Positions 1 to 8,078 of a stretch of 61,651 bases of DNA are shown one piece after another. The position numbers were made by a program, and so were the translations under genes. Source of the DNA: Oscillospiraceae bacterium (GTDB lineage Bacteria; Bacillota; Clostridia; Oscillospirales; Oscillospiraceae); assembly GCA_020860205.1 (NCBI GenBank), contig JAJBUU010000023.1, forward strand, positions 1 through 61,651, in the 5' to 3' direction. Every line of letters begins with the position of its first letter. The stretch's first letter is position 1. The notes below the pieces were generated by a model. It was not told the origin of the DNA. It made no database searches and worked only from the letters and a program-made list of their open reading frames with translations.

Positions 1-208
1 GGGTTTTATCTTCCTCGCTCAAAACAGGCTTTCGGCCTCTTTGACTGGTGCGCAGTTCCACGCTCCCAGTCTCGCGTTTCTGCTGTACCAGCCGGTATAC
101 CGTTCGTTTGCTCACTGAGAATGCGTCCGCTATGAGTTGGGCGTCATGGGTCTTTTCATAGCCAGCTACCAAGAGTTCTCGTGCTTCGTTGTGTAGCATT
201 TTCCTCAT
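1..208 (-). CDS. IS630-family transposase, N-terminal part
   Basis: Reading leftward from an ATG at 208, the translation gives an N-terminal helix-turn-helix of the type found in IS630-family transposases: Glu-Ala-Arg-Glu-Leu-Leu-Val-Ala-Gly-Tyr-Glu-Lys, then a recognition helix containing SVSKRTVYRLV, then an RETGSVELRTSQRGRKP segment. Only about 69 codons are present; the DDE catalytic domain lies beyond the window edge. A second ATG at 199 is an alternative start and has a GAGGA-like site a few bases upstream. Family assignment rests on the HTH and basic linker, which are characteristic but short. Confidence 0.7.
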   Translation of the reverse strand, partial: MRKMLHNEARELLVAGYEKTHDAQLIADAFSVSKRTVYRLVQQKRETGSVELRTSQRGRKPVLSEEDKT

Positions 209-267
209 CTCCTGCCTCTGTTATACCACCATTGTCAAGTGCGTCACCTTTTTTGATTGTTGCTATA
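1..267 (-). mobile_element. IS630-type insertion sequence, transposase-proximal end (partial)
   Basis: The window opens inside an insertion sequence whose transposase reads leftward off the edge. The element appears to end near 264-267, where a TATA lies directly before sequence that matches the BspA-type gene on the right. IS630/Tc1-type elements insert at TA dinucleotides, which fits. About 56 bases separate the transposase start from this presumed terminus. The other end and the second inverted repeat are outside the window, so the exact border is inferred from the change in coding homology rather than from a seen repeat pair. Confidence 0.6.
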
Positions 268-2204
268 ACTTTGATATTCCGTGGTATTCGCAGCGGACAT
301 CCATCACCAGTGTTATCATTGAAGAGGGCGTTACTACCATCGGTGATTGGGCATTCCGGAATTGTGACAGTCTGACAAGTATGGCGATTTCAAACTCTGT
401 CACGTCTATTGGCAACGCTTCGTTCGGTAATTGCAACAGTCTGGCGAGCGTGACGATTCCGGATTCCGTTACATCCATCGGCAATTCAGCATTTGCATAT
501 TGTGAGACTTTGAAAAATGTTACGATTCCCGATAGCGTAATTAATATTGGAAAGCAGGCGTTTCTTGAATGCGGAATAAAAACCATCACGATACCAAGCA
601 GCGTGACCGACATAGGAGCACAAGCGTTTGCATATTGTTCCCAACTTGCCGAAATTTCGGTTTCTACAGATAATCCGGTTTATTGCTCCGTAGATGGCGT
701 ACTCTTTGACAAGGACAAGACAGAGCTTCTTTGCTATCCTGCGGGAAAAGAAACTTTTTCCTGTTCCTATGAAGTTCCAGACGGCGTAACTAAAATCGGT
801 GACTGTTCATTTCAGGTATGCCGTATTTTAGAAGAAGTCATACTTCCTGATGGCATAACAAGTATAGGCGCAGCCGCGTTTAATTATTGTAGTATAACAA
901 GGATGACGCTTCCGGACGGCGTAATTTCCATCGGAAATGGTGCATTTGAGGCCTGTGGCGAATTGACAAGCATCACAATACCGGACTCTGTCACTTTTAT
1001 CGATGACTATGCATTCGACGGGTGCTTCAGCCTGACCGATGTATACTATAGTGGCAGTGAAACGGAGTGGAATGCGATTTACATCGGAAGCGATAACGAT
1101 TGTCTCATTTATAATGCCACTATTCACTACAACAGCACAGGCTCTGGCAGTACCGATGATACCGGAGACACTGGCGACACAGATGATGCCGACGACACGG
1201 ACACGATGAGCGGTACCTGCGGGGAAAATGCAACATGGACACTGAAAAATGGCGTGTTGACCATCTCCGGTACGGGTGATATGGAGGACTACGACGTAAC
1301 GCCATGGTCCACATTGTGGGAGTCTATTACCGATGTCGTAGTTGAGGATGGTATTACTTCCATCGGTGACGCTGCATTCGTTGGGTGCATCAACCTGACG
1401 AGTGTCACGATACCGGACTCCGTTATATCTATTGGTGGAAATGCTTTTAGTTCTTGTATGAGTCTGGCGAACGTGACAATTCCAGACTCCGTTACGTCCA
1501 TTGGCGTTGCAGCATTCATGCTCTGCAACAATTTGACAGAGATAATAATTCCGGACAGCGTTACATCCATTGGTGATTGGGTTTTCTGTGAATGCAGCAG
1601 TATGGAAAGTGTGACGATTTCGGCCAACGTTACATCCATTGGTGAAGCCGCATTCCAAAATTGCAGCAGCTTGGCGAGCGTGACAATACCGGACTCTGTC
1701 ACTTCCATCGGCTATGCCGCATTTGCTTTTTGCAAAAATTTTACAACTTTGACGATTCCGGACTCTGTCATTTCTATCGACGGTGCTGCTTTTGCAGGTT
1801 GCAGCAGTGTGACAAGCGTGACGATTGGGAATGGTATTATCTCTATCGGTGCCGAAGCATTCTCCGCCAGCCTGACCGATGTATACTACAGCGGCAGCGA
1901 GGACGATTGGAACGCGATTGAAATTGGCAGCTATAACACTTGGCTTTATAACGCCACCATCCACTACAACAGCACTGGCGCGGGAGATGAAACTGACGAA
2001 TCTACCTCCGGCGACCTGAACGGCGACGGTGAGGTGGACGCAAGCGACCTGACTGTTCTGGCGCGGCACGTCGGCAAGGTGGAATATATCACCGACGAAA
2101 CCGCCCTTGCCAATGCGGACGTGACCGGCGACGGCGAGGTGGACGCAAGCGATTTGACGAAGCTGGCACAGTACGTCGGAAAGATCATCAGTTCGCTCGA
2201 TTGA
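189..2204 (+). CDS. BspA-type LRR_5 surface protein with C-terminal dockerin, 5' end replaced by IS
   Basis: This frame encodes a BspA-like leucine-rich-repeat protein. Two blocks of LRR_5 repeats (about 268-1080 and 1310-1900), with recurrent IPDSVTSIG and AF..C units, each end in a similar YYSGSE..WNAI / YNATIHYNSTG module. They are joined by an acidic Gly-Asp-Thr linker and a GTCGENATWTL module. The C-terminus (about 2011-2204) is a type I dockerin-like pair of calcium-binding loops, both with the pattern D-G-D/N-GDGEVDASDL. The first roughly 26 codons are insertion-sequence DNA, and native homology starts only at about 268 (NFDIPW, matching DYDVTPW at the start of the second block). There is therefore no signal peptide or native promoter here, and the gene is probably non-functional or mis-localised. 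Intact relatives are secreted adhesins. Confidence 0.8.
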   Translation: MCSIFLISCLCYTTIVKCVTFFDCCYNFDIPWYSQRTSITSVIIEEGVTTIGDWAFRNCDSLTSMAISNSVTSIGNASFGNCNSLASVTIPDSVTSIGNSAFAYCETLKNVTIPDSVINIGKQAFLECGIKTITIPSSVTDIGAQAFAYCSQLAEISVSTDNPVYCSVDGVLFDKDKTELLCYPAGKETFSCSYEVPDGVTKIGDCSFQVCRILEEVILPDGITSIGAAAFNYCSITRMTLPDGVISIGNGAFEACGELTSITIPDSVTFIDDYAFDGCFSLTDVYYSGSETEWNAIYIGSDNDCLIYNATIHYNSTGSGSTDDTGDTGDTDDADDTDTMSGTCGENATWTLKNGVLTISGTGDMEDYDVTPWSTLWESITDVVVEDGITSIGDAAFVGCINLTSVTIPDSVISIGGNAFSSCMSLANVTIPDSVTSIGVAAFMLCNNLTEIIIPDSVTSIGDWVFCECSSMESVTISANVTSIGEAAFQNCSSLASVTIPDSVTSIGYAAFAFCKNFTTLTIPDSVISIDGAAFAGCSSVTSVTIGNGIISIGAEAFSASLTDVYYSGSEDDWNAIEIGSYNTWLYNATIHYNSTGAGDETDESTSGDLNGDGEVDASDLTVLARHVGKVEYITDETALANADVTGDGEVDASDLTKLAQYVGKIISSLD

Positions 2205-2270
2205 GCGGCAGCACAAAGCGCAGGGCGCAAATCATCTTTCGGACAAACCGGCAAACAAACTGCAAATATG

Positions 2271-2310
2271 GCAAAGGCGGCGCATTGCGCCGCCTTTGCG
2301 TTTTCTTTTT
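2271..2310 (+). terminator. Rho-independent terminator after the BspA-type gene
   Basis: A near-perfect GC-rich hairpin, GCAAAGGCGGCGCA paired with TGCGCCGCCTTTGC, is followed by TTTTCTTTTT. It sits 67 bases after the stop codon at 2204. Confidence 0.9.
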
Positions 2311-2435
2311 CGCAGGCTGCACGCTGATTTTTTTGCACACAAGCTGTCGGCGGAGGCTCTCCCGCTCCGGCGCGCCGCGCTCCCTTCCGCATCCACACAG
2401 CGGCGTTTTCCATCTTATCTCTCTATCCATCGTAT

Positions 2436-2464
2436 TTGCAATTTTGGCGGAAGCACGCTACAAT
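2436..2464 (+). promoter_or_regulatory. Sigma-70-type promoter for the DUF4317 gene
   Basis: TTGCAA (2436-2441) and TACAAT (2459-2464) are separated by 17 bases. They lie 56 bases upstream of the DUF4317 start, which has a GGAGGA ribosome site. Confidence 0.65.
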
Positions 2465-2520
2465 AAAGCTGCTGCGTACCAGCGCTTCACTCTGCAAACC
2501 AACACACATGGAGGAACCAC

Positions 2521-3663
2521 ATGAATCAAAAAGAAATCAGCGAGCTGCGCCGTCGCTTTCACCCCGAAAAGAGCGCAATCAGCCACATTTACGGCTGCTT
2601 TGTCAACTGCGAAAAGGAAATCGTTTCCGATTTGGAGGAATCTCTCGGCATGATGCCGCAGGAGGAGGCCGAGAAATATCTTGGATTTTTGAAAAAGGCG
2701 TTGTCCGGTACGCTGGGCAGGAATCTGATCGACATTGTTTTTTCTTCCCAGCAGGTCATGGACAGCGAGGAACACCGTCTGCTGATGCGCCTGCGGGATA
2801 CGAAGCTGAAAGACAACGCCGTCCGCCAGACGCTCTACAGGAAGATGATAGACAGCCTTGAGCTGGAGGGAAACTACCTGATTCTGCTCGCGCACGACGC
2901 TTACGACGTGCCGCGCAGGGGCAAGGACGGGGAGCGCAACGCGGACGCTTCCGACGAGGTGTTTTCCTATATTGTCTGCGTTGTCTGCCCCGTGAAGGAC
3001 GGCAAGGTGGAGCTGGGCTATTTCCCCGGCGACAATGAATTTCACTGCGCTGCCGGGCAGAAAGTGGCTGCGCCGGAGCTGGGCTTCCTGTTTCCCGCTT
3101 TTGACGACCGCACAGCCAACATTTATAACGCCCTGTTCTATGCAAGGAAAGCGGACGAGCTGCATCAGGAGTTCATCGACGCCGTGTTCCACACAGAGCC
3201 GCCCATGTCCGCCGCCGAACAGCGGGAAAATTTCCAGAGCGCTTTGACCGATACATTAGAGGACGAGTGCAGCATGGAGGTGGTTCAGGCCATTCATGCC
3301 CAGCTGGCCGGACGCATCGAGGAGCACAGGGAGAGCAAAAGTCCTGAGCCGCTGTCGGTGACCGCCGGTGAAATCGCGGGGATTTTGCGGGACAGCGGCG
3401 TGACAGAGGCGCGCGTTGACGCTTTCTGCGCCAAATGCGGCGAGCAATTCGGGGAGAACGCCGTCCTGAATCCGGTCAATCTCATCGACGCTGGTCGCTT
3501 TGAACTCAAGACAGCGCACGCAACGGTTTCCGTGGAGCCGGAAAGCAGCTGTCTTGTCGAGGAGCGTATCATCGACGGCAGGCGCTATCTGCTGATTCCT
3601 GCCGAAGCCGGCATGGAGCTGAACGGCCTGCCGATACGGGTCAGGACAACAGACGAGGTGTGA
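2521..3663 (+). CDS. DUF4317 family protein
   Basis: This 380-aa soluble protein starts at an ATG with GGAGGA about eight bases upstream. The N-terminal MNQKEISELRRRF start, the GCFVNCEKEI segment and the LLAHDAYDVP..GKDG stretch are typical of the DUF4317 family, which is common in clostridia and has no established function. There is no signal peptide or membrane segment. The N-terminal half carries most of the recognisable family sequence; the C-terminal third (about residues 250-380) looks like a separate small domain. It has its own promoter and is transcribed convergently with the LysR gene that follows, so it is probably monocistronic. I recognise the family but cannot assign an activity. 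Confidence 0.85.
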   Translation: MNQKEISELRRRFHPEKSAISHIYGCFVNCEKEIVSDLEESLGMMPQEEAEKYLGFLKKALSGTLGRNLIDIVFSSQQVMDSEEHRLLMRLRDTKLKDNAVRQTLYRKMIDSLELEGNYLILLAHDAYDVPRRGKDGERNADASDEVFSYIVCVVCPVKDGKVELGYFPGDNEFHCAAGQKVAAPELGFLFPAFDDRTANIYNALFYARKADELHQEFIDAVFHTEPPMSAAEQRENFQSALTDTLEDECSMEVVQAIHAQLAGRIEEHRESKSPEPLSVTAGEIAGILRDSGVTEARVDAFCAKCGEQFGENAVLNPVNLIDAGRFELKTAHATVSVEPESSCLVEERIIDGRRYLLIPAEAGMELNGLPIRVRTTDEV

Positions 3664-3702
3664 AGCGCGGCGGGCAGGCGCGGCTTTGCCACGATACCAT
3701 GC

Positions 3703-4656
3703 TTACCGGGCGGAGGACAGCGTCAGCTCCTCGCGGAAAACCTGCTGGATTTTTTGCAGGACAAGCGCCAGCTCCGTTGTCTGTTCCGCGTCCAGCCGGA
3801 CGGCGGCAAAGTGGACAAACGGCACGCAGAAGCCCTCCACGGTCAGAAAGCGCAGCGCGTCCCGCCCTGCGCCGGAAAGGGCGAGCGTGTTTTGGATGGT
3901 AAGCTCCGGCAGCACGCTGACGCACTGCCCGTCCTTTGCGATTTGTATCATCTTTTCAATGCTCGTATATTCCACACTGATCGCGGGGTCAAAAAAGCGC
4001 GCGAAAAACCGCTCAGCCGCCGCGTCACCGCCGGAGTAACAGGCCAGCGGTATCCCGCGCACATCCTGCGCGCACAGGTCGTCTTTGGCGGCCAGCGGGC
4101 AGGCAGCTCCCACCGCGATTTTGTACGCATCCTCCCGCAGCACGGTCAGCTCCAGCTTCTGTGCCTGCGCGTATGCTTCCAGCTCCGCCCATTTGTCCTG
4201 CAATACATCGCAGAGGATCAAATCCGCCTGACCCGCCGCCAGCATCGCGGGCAGAACGGTATCTCTTGCCTCCAGGACCCGGAACCGGATGTTGGGATAG
4301 GTTTCCCGCAGATCGTCCAGAACAAGGTGCATCAGGATCGGGTGCGCACCGGGTACAACGCCGATGCGCAGACTGGCGTGCAGGGAAAGCTGCGTCTGAT
4401 AAGCGGCCTTCCAGCTCTGTGTCAGCTCCTCCATCGAGGCAAGCAGACCTTTCACATCGCGGTAAACCAGCCGCCCCATTTCTGTCGGCGCAACGCCGCT
4501 GCGTCCGCGCTTTAGCAGGACAAAGCCCAGTTCCTGCTCCAATGCCTGCACCGACTGGCTGAGCGAGGACTGCGCAAGATAGAGCGACGTAGCCGCCCGT
4601 GTGAAGGAGCCGTGCTCCACCACGGCGGCAAAGTATGCAAGCTGCTTGAGCTGCAC
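3703..4656 (-). CDS. LysR-family transcriptional regulator
   Basis: This protein of about 317 aa has the standard LysR layout: an N-terminal winged helix-turn-helix (QLKQLAYFAAVVEHGSFTRA, then SLSQSVQALE and a GFVLLKRGRSG wing) followed by a two-lobed effector-binding domain. I place the start at the GTG at 4656 rather than at the ATG 21 bases upstream. The AAGGAAG that would be the ribosome site overlaps the ATG reading, and the family normally begins M-x-L-x-x-L-x-Y-F. It is divergent from the flavin oxidoreductase gene, and the 288-bp gap holds two LysR-type boxes, one lying in its own promoter spacer. Regulation of that flavoenzyme and autorepression are the simplest inference; the effector is unknown. 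Confidence 0.9.
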   Translation of the reverse strand: MQLKQLAYFAAVVEHGSFTRAATSLYLAQSSLSQSVQALEQELGFVLLKRGRSGVAPTEMGRLVYRDVKGLLASMEELTQSWKAAYQTQLSLHASLRIGVVPGAHPILMHLVLDDLRETYPNIRFRVLEARDTVLPAMLAAGQADLILCDVLQDKWAELEAYAQAQKLELTVLREDAYKIAVGAACPLAAKDDLCAQDVRGIPLACYSGGDAAAERFFARFFDPAISVEYTSIEKMIQIAKDGQCVSVLPELTIQNTLALSGAGRDALRFLTVEGFCVPFVHFAAVRLDAEQTTELALVLQKIQQVFREELTLSSAR

Positions 4657-4708
4657 GGCGCAACCACTTCCTTTCATTCAACCGGAACCCGCCGTTCATG
4701 TCCCGTGC

Positions 4709-4737
4709 AGTATAGCACATCGGAAAACCGGATGCAA
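4709..4737 (-). promoter_or_regulatory. Promoter of the LysR gene
   Basis: On the minus strand, TTGCAT (4732-4737) and TATACT (4709-4714) are 17 bases apart. The first LysR-type box covers the spacer, which fits autorepression. Confidence 0.6.
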
Positions 4738-4764
4738 GCGGTGCAGCCATCGGAAAACCAGATG
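4718..4764. promoter_or_regulatory. Two LysR-type binding boxes
   Basis: CATCGGAAAACCGGATG (4718-4734) and CATCGGAAAACCAGATG (4748-4764) are near-identical, quasi-palindromic copies exactly 30 bases apart, about three helical turns. The first contains the T-N11-A pattern of LysR operators (T at 4720, A at 4732). They lie between the divergent LysR and flavin oxidoreductase genes. Confidence 0.6.
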
Positions 4765-4823
4765 GTCGCGCCGCCTGCATACTTTTTTTGCCTGACCTGC
4801 CGGGGAAATCGGTTATTGATATT

Positions 4824-4852
4824 TTACAGGGCGGTCGCCGTTCTGCTAAAAT
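4824..4852 (+). promoter_or_regulatory. Candidate promoter of the flavin oxidoreductase gene
   Basis: TTACAG (4824-4829) and TAAAAT (4847-4852) have 17-base spacing. They lie about 92 bases before the ATG at 4945 and about 60 bases downstream of the second LysR box. Confidence 0.45.
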
Positions 4853-4944
4853 GCAGACAGCGACAGGGCGCAGCCGCAGCATTCCGCACGTCGCGCAGTC
4901 CGGATCCTGCGGCGCCGCCTGAAAACGGCAGGAGGTTATATTAT

Positions 4945-6897
4945 ATGAAATATCCGCATCTGTTCAGCCCGCTGCAACTGGGCAAAGTCACCTATCGCAA
5001 CCGCATTTTTGCCTCGCCTACCGGTTTGCCAATGGTCATTCCGCCGGAATATCTGAAGCGCGAGTGTACCGCCTTTTATGAGCTGCGCGCACAGGGCGGC
5101 GCGGCGGTGGTCGCGCTGGGCGACGGTATCGTTCACACGCCCACCGGTCTGATGCACCCTTATAAGCTGCGGCTGGACGACCCCAATATCATCCCGTCTC
5201 TTTCCAATACTGCGCGCGCCATCCGACAGCATGGGGCGATTGCTTCGTTGGAGCTGTCGCACGGCGGAAAATATGCAAATGTTTCCAACCTTGTGTCCAA
5301 AAACACCCGCACAGGATTGCCGCCCTACGGGCCGGATCACGAGTTCACCGCGGACGGCACGGAAATTCTGGAAATGCCGGAGGAGATCATCGAAACCATC
5401 ATCCGTGCGTATGGCGAGGCGGCGGCTGTGGCAAAAATGTGCGGCTTTGGCATGGTCATCGTTCATGGCGGCCACGGCTGGCTGCTGCACCAGTTCATGT
5501 CCCCCAACACGAACCACCGTACCGACCAGTATGGCGGGTCGCGGGAAAACCGGCTGCGTCTGCCCCTGCGCGTGCTGGACAGCATCCGCGCGGCGGTCGG
5601 ACCGGGCTTTCCCATTGAATTCCGTATGAGCGGCGCGGAGTTCACACCGGGCGGATACGACATCGACGAGGGCGTGGAAATCGCCAGGCTCCTTGCGCCA
5701 AAGGTCGATTTGCTTCATGTGTCCGCGGGCGTTCATGACGATGAGGACAGCTGCGTCGTTACGCACCCCTCCATGTTCCATGCGCACGGCTGCAACGTGT
5801 GGCTGGCGGAGCGCATCAAAAAGGCGGTGGACGTTCCGGTGGCCACCGTCGGCGGACTGAATGACCCGGCGCAGATGGAGGAAATTCTGGCGAGCGGCAA
5901 GGCGGACGTGATCGAGATGAGCCGCGCGCTGACCGCAGATCCCTTCCTGCCGCGCAAGGCGGCGGCTGGAGAGCCGGAAAAAATCACAAAATGTATCCGC
6001 TGCTTTCTTTGCCTGAACCAGACCGCCACGAAGCGGAACATCCGCTGTGCGGTCAATCCGGTGATCGGGCGGGAGCTGGATCACATCTATACGCTGCCGC
6101 CTGTCCCGTCGAAAAAGGTTTTGGTCGTGGGCGGCGGTCCGGCGGGGATGGAGGCCGCGTTGACAGCCGCACGGCGCGGGCACCGCGTCACGCTCTGTGA
6201 AGCGGAAGCGCGGCTGGGCGGGCAGCTGCTCTGCGAGGAATTTGTGCCGTTTAAGCAGGAGCTGTTTGCGTTTTGCCGCCAGAAGGCGGAGGAGGTCAAA
6301 GCGGCCGGGGTGGAGATCCGCTGCAATACCCGCGTGACCCGTGCGTGGGCGGAGGCGTTTGCCGCTGATGTGCTGGTGTGTGCCGTTGGCGCCGAGTTTG
6401 CCCGCCCGCCCGTTCCGGGTATCGACCTGCCCCATGTGCGCTTTCCCGATGCGCTGCGCAGCAGGGAGCCGGATTTTGGCCGCCGTGTGGTCGTGATTGG
6501 CGGCGGCATGGTGGGCTGCGAAACGGCGATCCATCTGATGCAGCGGGGACACACGGTCACGGTGCTGCAGCGGCACGATACGTTTGCCGCCGATGCCACG
6601 ATCTGGCACAGGCAGGGGCTGCGCCAGCAGCTGCAAAAGGGCGTTACACTGCTGCTGAATACCGAAGCTGTGGCGATCACGGGGCGCGGCGTTGTGGTAA
6701 AGCAGCCGGACGGCAGCCAGAAAACGCTGGAAGCCGATACCGTGTTCTGTGCAGCCGGGCTGCGTCCGCGGGCGCAGATCCGGGAGGAGCTGCGCTTCGC
6801 AGCGCCCAGTTTCCATGCGATCGGGGATTGTATGCAGCCCGCGCAGATGTTCCAGGCGCTCTCACAGGGACATTTTGTCGGACGCGACATCACCTGA
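4945..6897 (+). CDS. Old-yellow-enzyme / 2,4-dienoyl-CoA-reductase-type flavin oxidoreductase
   Basis: This 650-aa enzyme has an N-terminal FMN-binding TIM barrel (about 1-345, with ASPTGLPM, HGGHGWLLHQF and the GGSRENRLRLPL loop). A cysteine cluster follows (C350, C353, C356, C368) that should bind one [4Fe-4S] centre. The C-terminal half holds two dinucleotide-binding folds (VLVVGGGPAGMEAA near 385 and VVVIGGGMVGCETA near 508). This is the layout of 2,4-dienoyl-CoA reductase, enoate reductase and BaiCD/BaiH-type enzymes, which reduce activated C=C bonds with NAD(P)H. The ATG at 4945 has AGGAGG ten bases upstream. A divergent LysR gene suggests substrate-inducible expression. The substrate cannot be read from sequence; a dietary or host unsaturated compound is possible. 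Confidence 0.88.
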   Translation: MKYPHLFSPLQLGKVTYRNRIFASPTGLPMVIPPEYLKRECTAFYELRAQGGAAVVALGDGIVHTPTGLMHPYKLRLDDPNIIPSLSNTARAIRQHGAIASLELSHGGKYANVSNLVSKNTRTGLPPYGPDHEFTADGTEILEMPEEIIETIIRAYGEAAAVAKMCGFGMVIVHGGHGWLLHQFMSPNTNHRTDQYGGSRENRLRLPLRVLDSIRAAVGPGFPIEFRMSGAEFTPGGYDIDEGVEIARLLAPKVDLLHVSAGVHDDEDSCVVTHPSMFHAHGCNVWLAERIKKAVDVPVATVGGLNDPAQMEEILASGKADVIEMSRALTADPFLPRKAAAGEPEKITKCIRCFLCLNQTATKRNIRCAVNPVIGRELDHIYTLPPVPSKKVLVVGGGPAGMEAALTAARRGHRVTLCEAEARLGGQLLCEEFVPFKQELFAFCRQKAEEVKAAGVEIRCNTRVTRAWAEAFAADVLVCAVGAEFARPPVPGIDLPHVRFPDALRSREPDFGRRVVVIGGGMVGCETAIHLMQRGHTVTVLQRHDTFAADATIWHRQGLRQQLQKGVTLLLNTEAVAITGRGVVVKQPDGSQKTLEADTVFCAAGLRPRAQIREELRFAAPSFHAIGDCMQPAQMFQALSQGHFVGRDIT

Positions 6898-6913
6898 ACC
6901 ACAGAAATCAAAC

Positions 6914-6948
6914 GGAGCGTTGCAGAGTTCGCCATGCTGCAACGCTCC
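6914..6948. terminator. Hairpin between convergent genes
   Basis: GGAGCGTTGCAG pairs perfectly with CTGCAACGCTCC over a 12-bp stem. It lies between the convergent flavin oxidoreductase and sensor kinase genes. There is no strong U tract, so its termination strength is uncertain. Confidence 0.5.
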
Positions 6949-6956
6949 TCAAGACG

Positions 6957-6994
6957 CCGCCGCACGATTCGATCAGAACGGAATCGTGCGGCGC
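6957..6994. repeat. Compact inverted repeat made of two intergenic-repeat ends
   Basis: GCCGCACGATTC (6959-6970) and GAATCGTGCGGC (6981-6992) form a 12-bp perfect stem with a 10-base loop. The arms match the terminal motif of the larger intergenic repeats (AATCGTGCGGCG at about 10829), so this looks like a minimal derivative in which only the ends remain. Confidence 0.55.
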
Positions 6995-6998
6995 TGCT

Positions 6999-8078
6999 TT
7001 AATCCAGATATTTTTGTGCGTAAAAGCGGTTGTCCAGCAGACCGGACAGCTCGGTCAGGATCAGGTCCATATCGTTTGGCGCAAGCGGATGCAGGGGCGC
7101 GTTCAGGGCGCTTTGTCCGCTGCGTTCCAACGGGAGCATCACGCGGACGGAGGTTCCCTGTCCTTCCCGGCTCTCAATGACCAGTGCGCCGCCGTGCAGT
7201 TTGGCAATGCTGGAGGCAACGCTAAGACCAAGCCCGCCGCCTGCGCCACAGCTTAAATTTCTGCCGCCCAGCCGGGTTTCGTAGCGGGAGAATACGTTGC
7301 GGAGAACGTCCTCCGGAATGCCGTCGCCGCTGTCGTCCAGCGAGAGGACGGCGTTTTCCTCGCTGCGCGTCAGGCGCAGGCGCACTTCGCCCTCCGGCGG
7401 CGTATGCCGCAGGCTGTTGGAGAGCAGGTTCAGCAGCAGCCGCTTGACCAGCTCCGCATCCACGCTGGCATATAGCTGTGCCTCCGGCGTGGAAAAGCGC
7501 GGCATGGCGTGTTTGTCCTTCGTCAGCGCGCACACGGTTTCCGTCAAATCGGCGCACAGAGACACGAGATCGGTTTGCAGCGGATGAAAATAAACGCTGT
7601 GCGTTTCAAACTGCCGCGCCAGATTCAGATTTGTAAGCTGCCGCTTCAGAGAAAAGCAGCTGTGGCGCAGGATACGGGCATATTCCTCCGTCAGCGGCAT
7701 CTCCGCCGCCTGCGCGGCGATGCAGTCTACGGAAAGCTCCAGGTTGAACAACGTGGAGAGCATTCCCGCCATCAGACCGTCCGAGAGCAGGCCGTTGCCT
7801 GTTTCGCTCCCCTGTGGAATGAATGAGAGGAGCCGCAGCGTCCCGTTGACAAAGCCGCGAACGGTGTAATCCATATTGCAAATTACAGCGGAAGCGACAA
7901 ACTGTTCCGCGGTTTCCTCCAAAATATGCGCAGGCAGAAAGGCCGCAGCGCCTTTTCCTGCGGCAAGGCCGGGAAAGCACGTTTCCGCGGCGCTGTTCAT
8001 GTATACAAGCACACCGTCTTGCAGCGCCAGCATGGCATCGCGGTTGAGCGCAAACACGCTTTTGAGCGTTTCATCCAT
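6999..8078 (-). CDS. Soluble sensor histidine kinase
   Basis: This 359-aa protein has an N-terminal PAS-like segment (FALNRDAMLALQDGVLVYMNSAA), a helical region around EEYARILRHSCFSLKRQ that could be the dimerisation/phospho-acceptor helix, and a clear HATPase_c domain (N-box NLLSNSLRHTP, DDSGDGIP, GGGLGLSVASSI). I use the ATG at 8078 (MDETLKSV), because upstream codons have no family-like sequence and an AAAGGTG lies before it. No membrane segment is visible, so it should sense a cytoplasmic cue. No response regulator gene is adjacent, making it an orphan. The exact phospho-acceptor histidine is inferred from position only. Confidence 0.8.
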   Translation of the reverse strand: MDETLKSVFALNRDAMLALQDGVLVYMNSAAETCFPGLAAGKGAAAFLPAHILEETAEQFVASAVICNMDYTVRGFVNGTLRLLSFIPQGSETGNGLLSDGLMAGMLSTLFNLELSVDCIAAQAAEMPLTEEYARILRHSCFSLKRQLTNLNLARQFETHSVYFHPLQTDLVSLCADLTETVCALTKDKHAMPRFSTPEAQLYASVDAELVKRLLLNLLSNSLRHTPPEGEVRLRLTRSEENAVLSLDDSGDGIPEDVLRNVFSRYETRLGGRNLSCGAGGGLGLSVASSIAKLHGGALVIESREGQGTSVRVMLPLERSGQSALNAPLHPLAPNDMDLILTELSGLLDNRFYAQKYLD

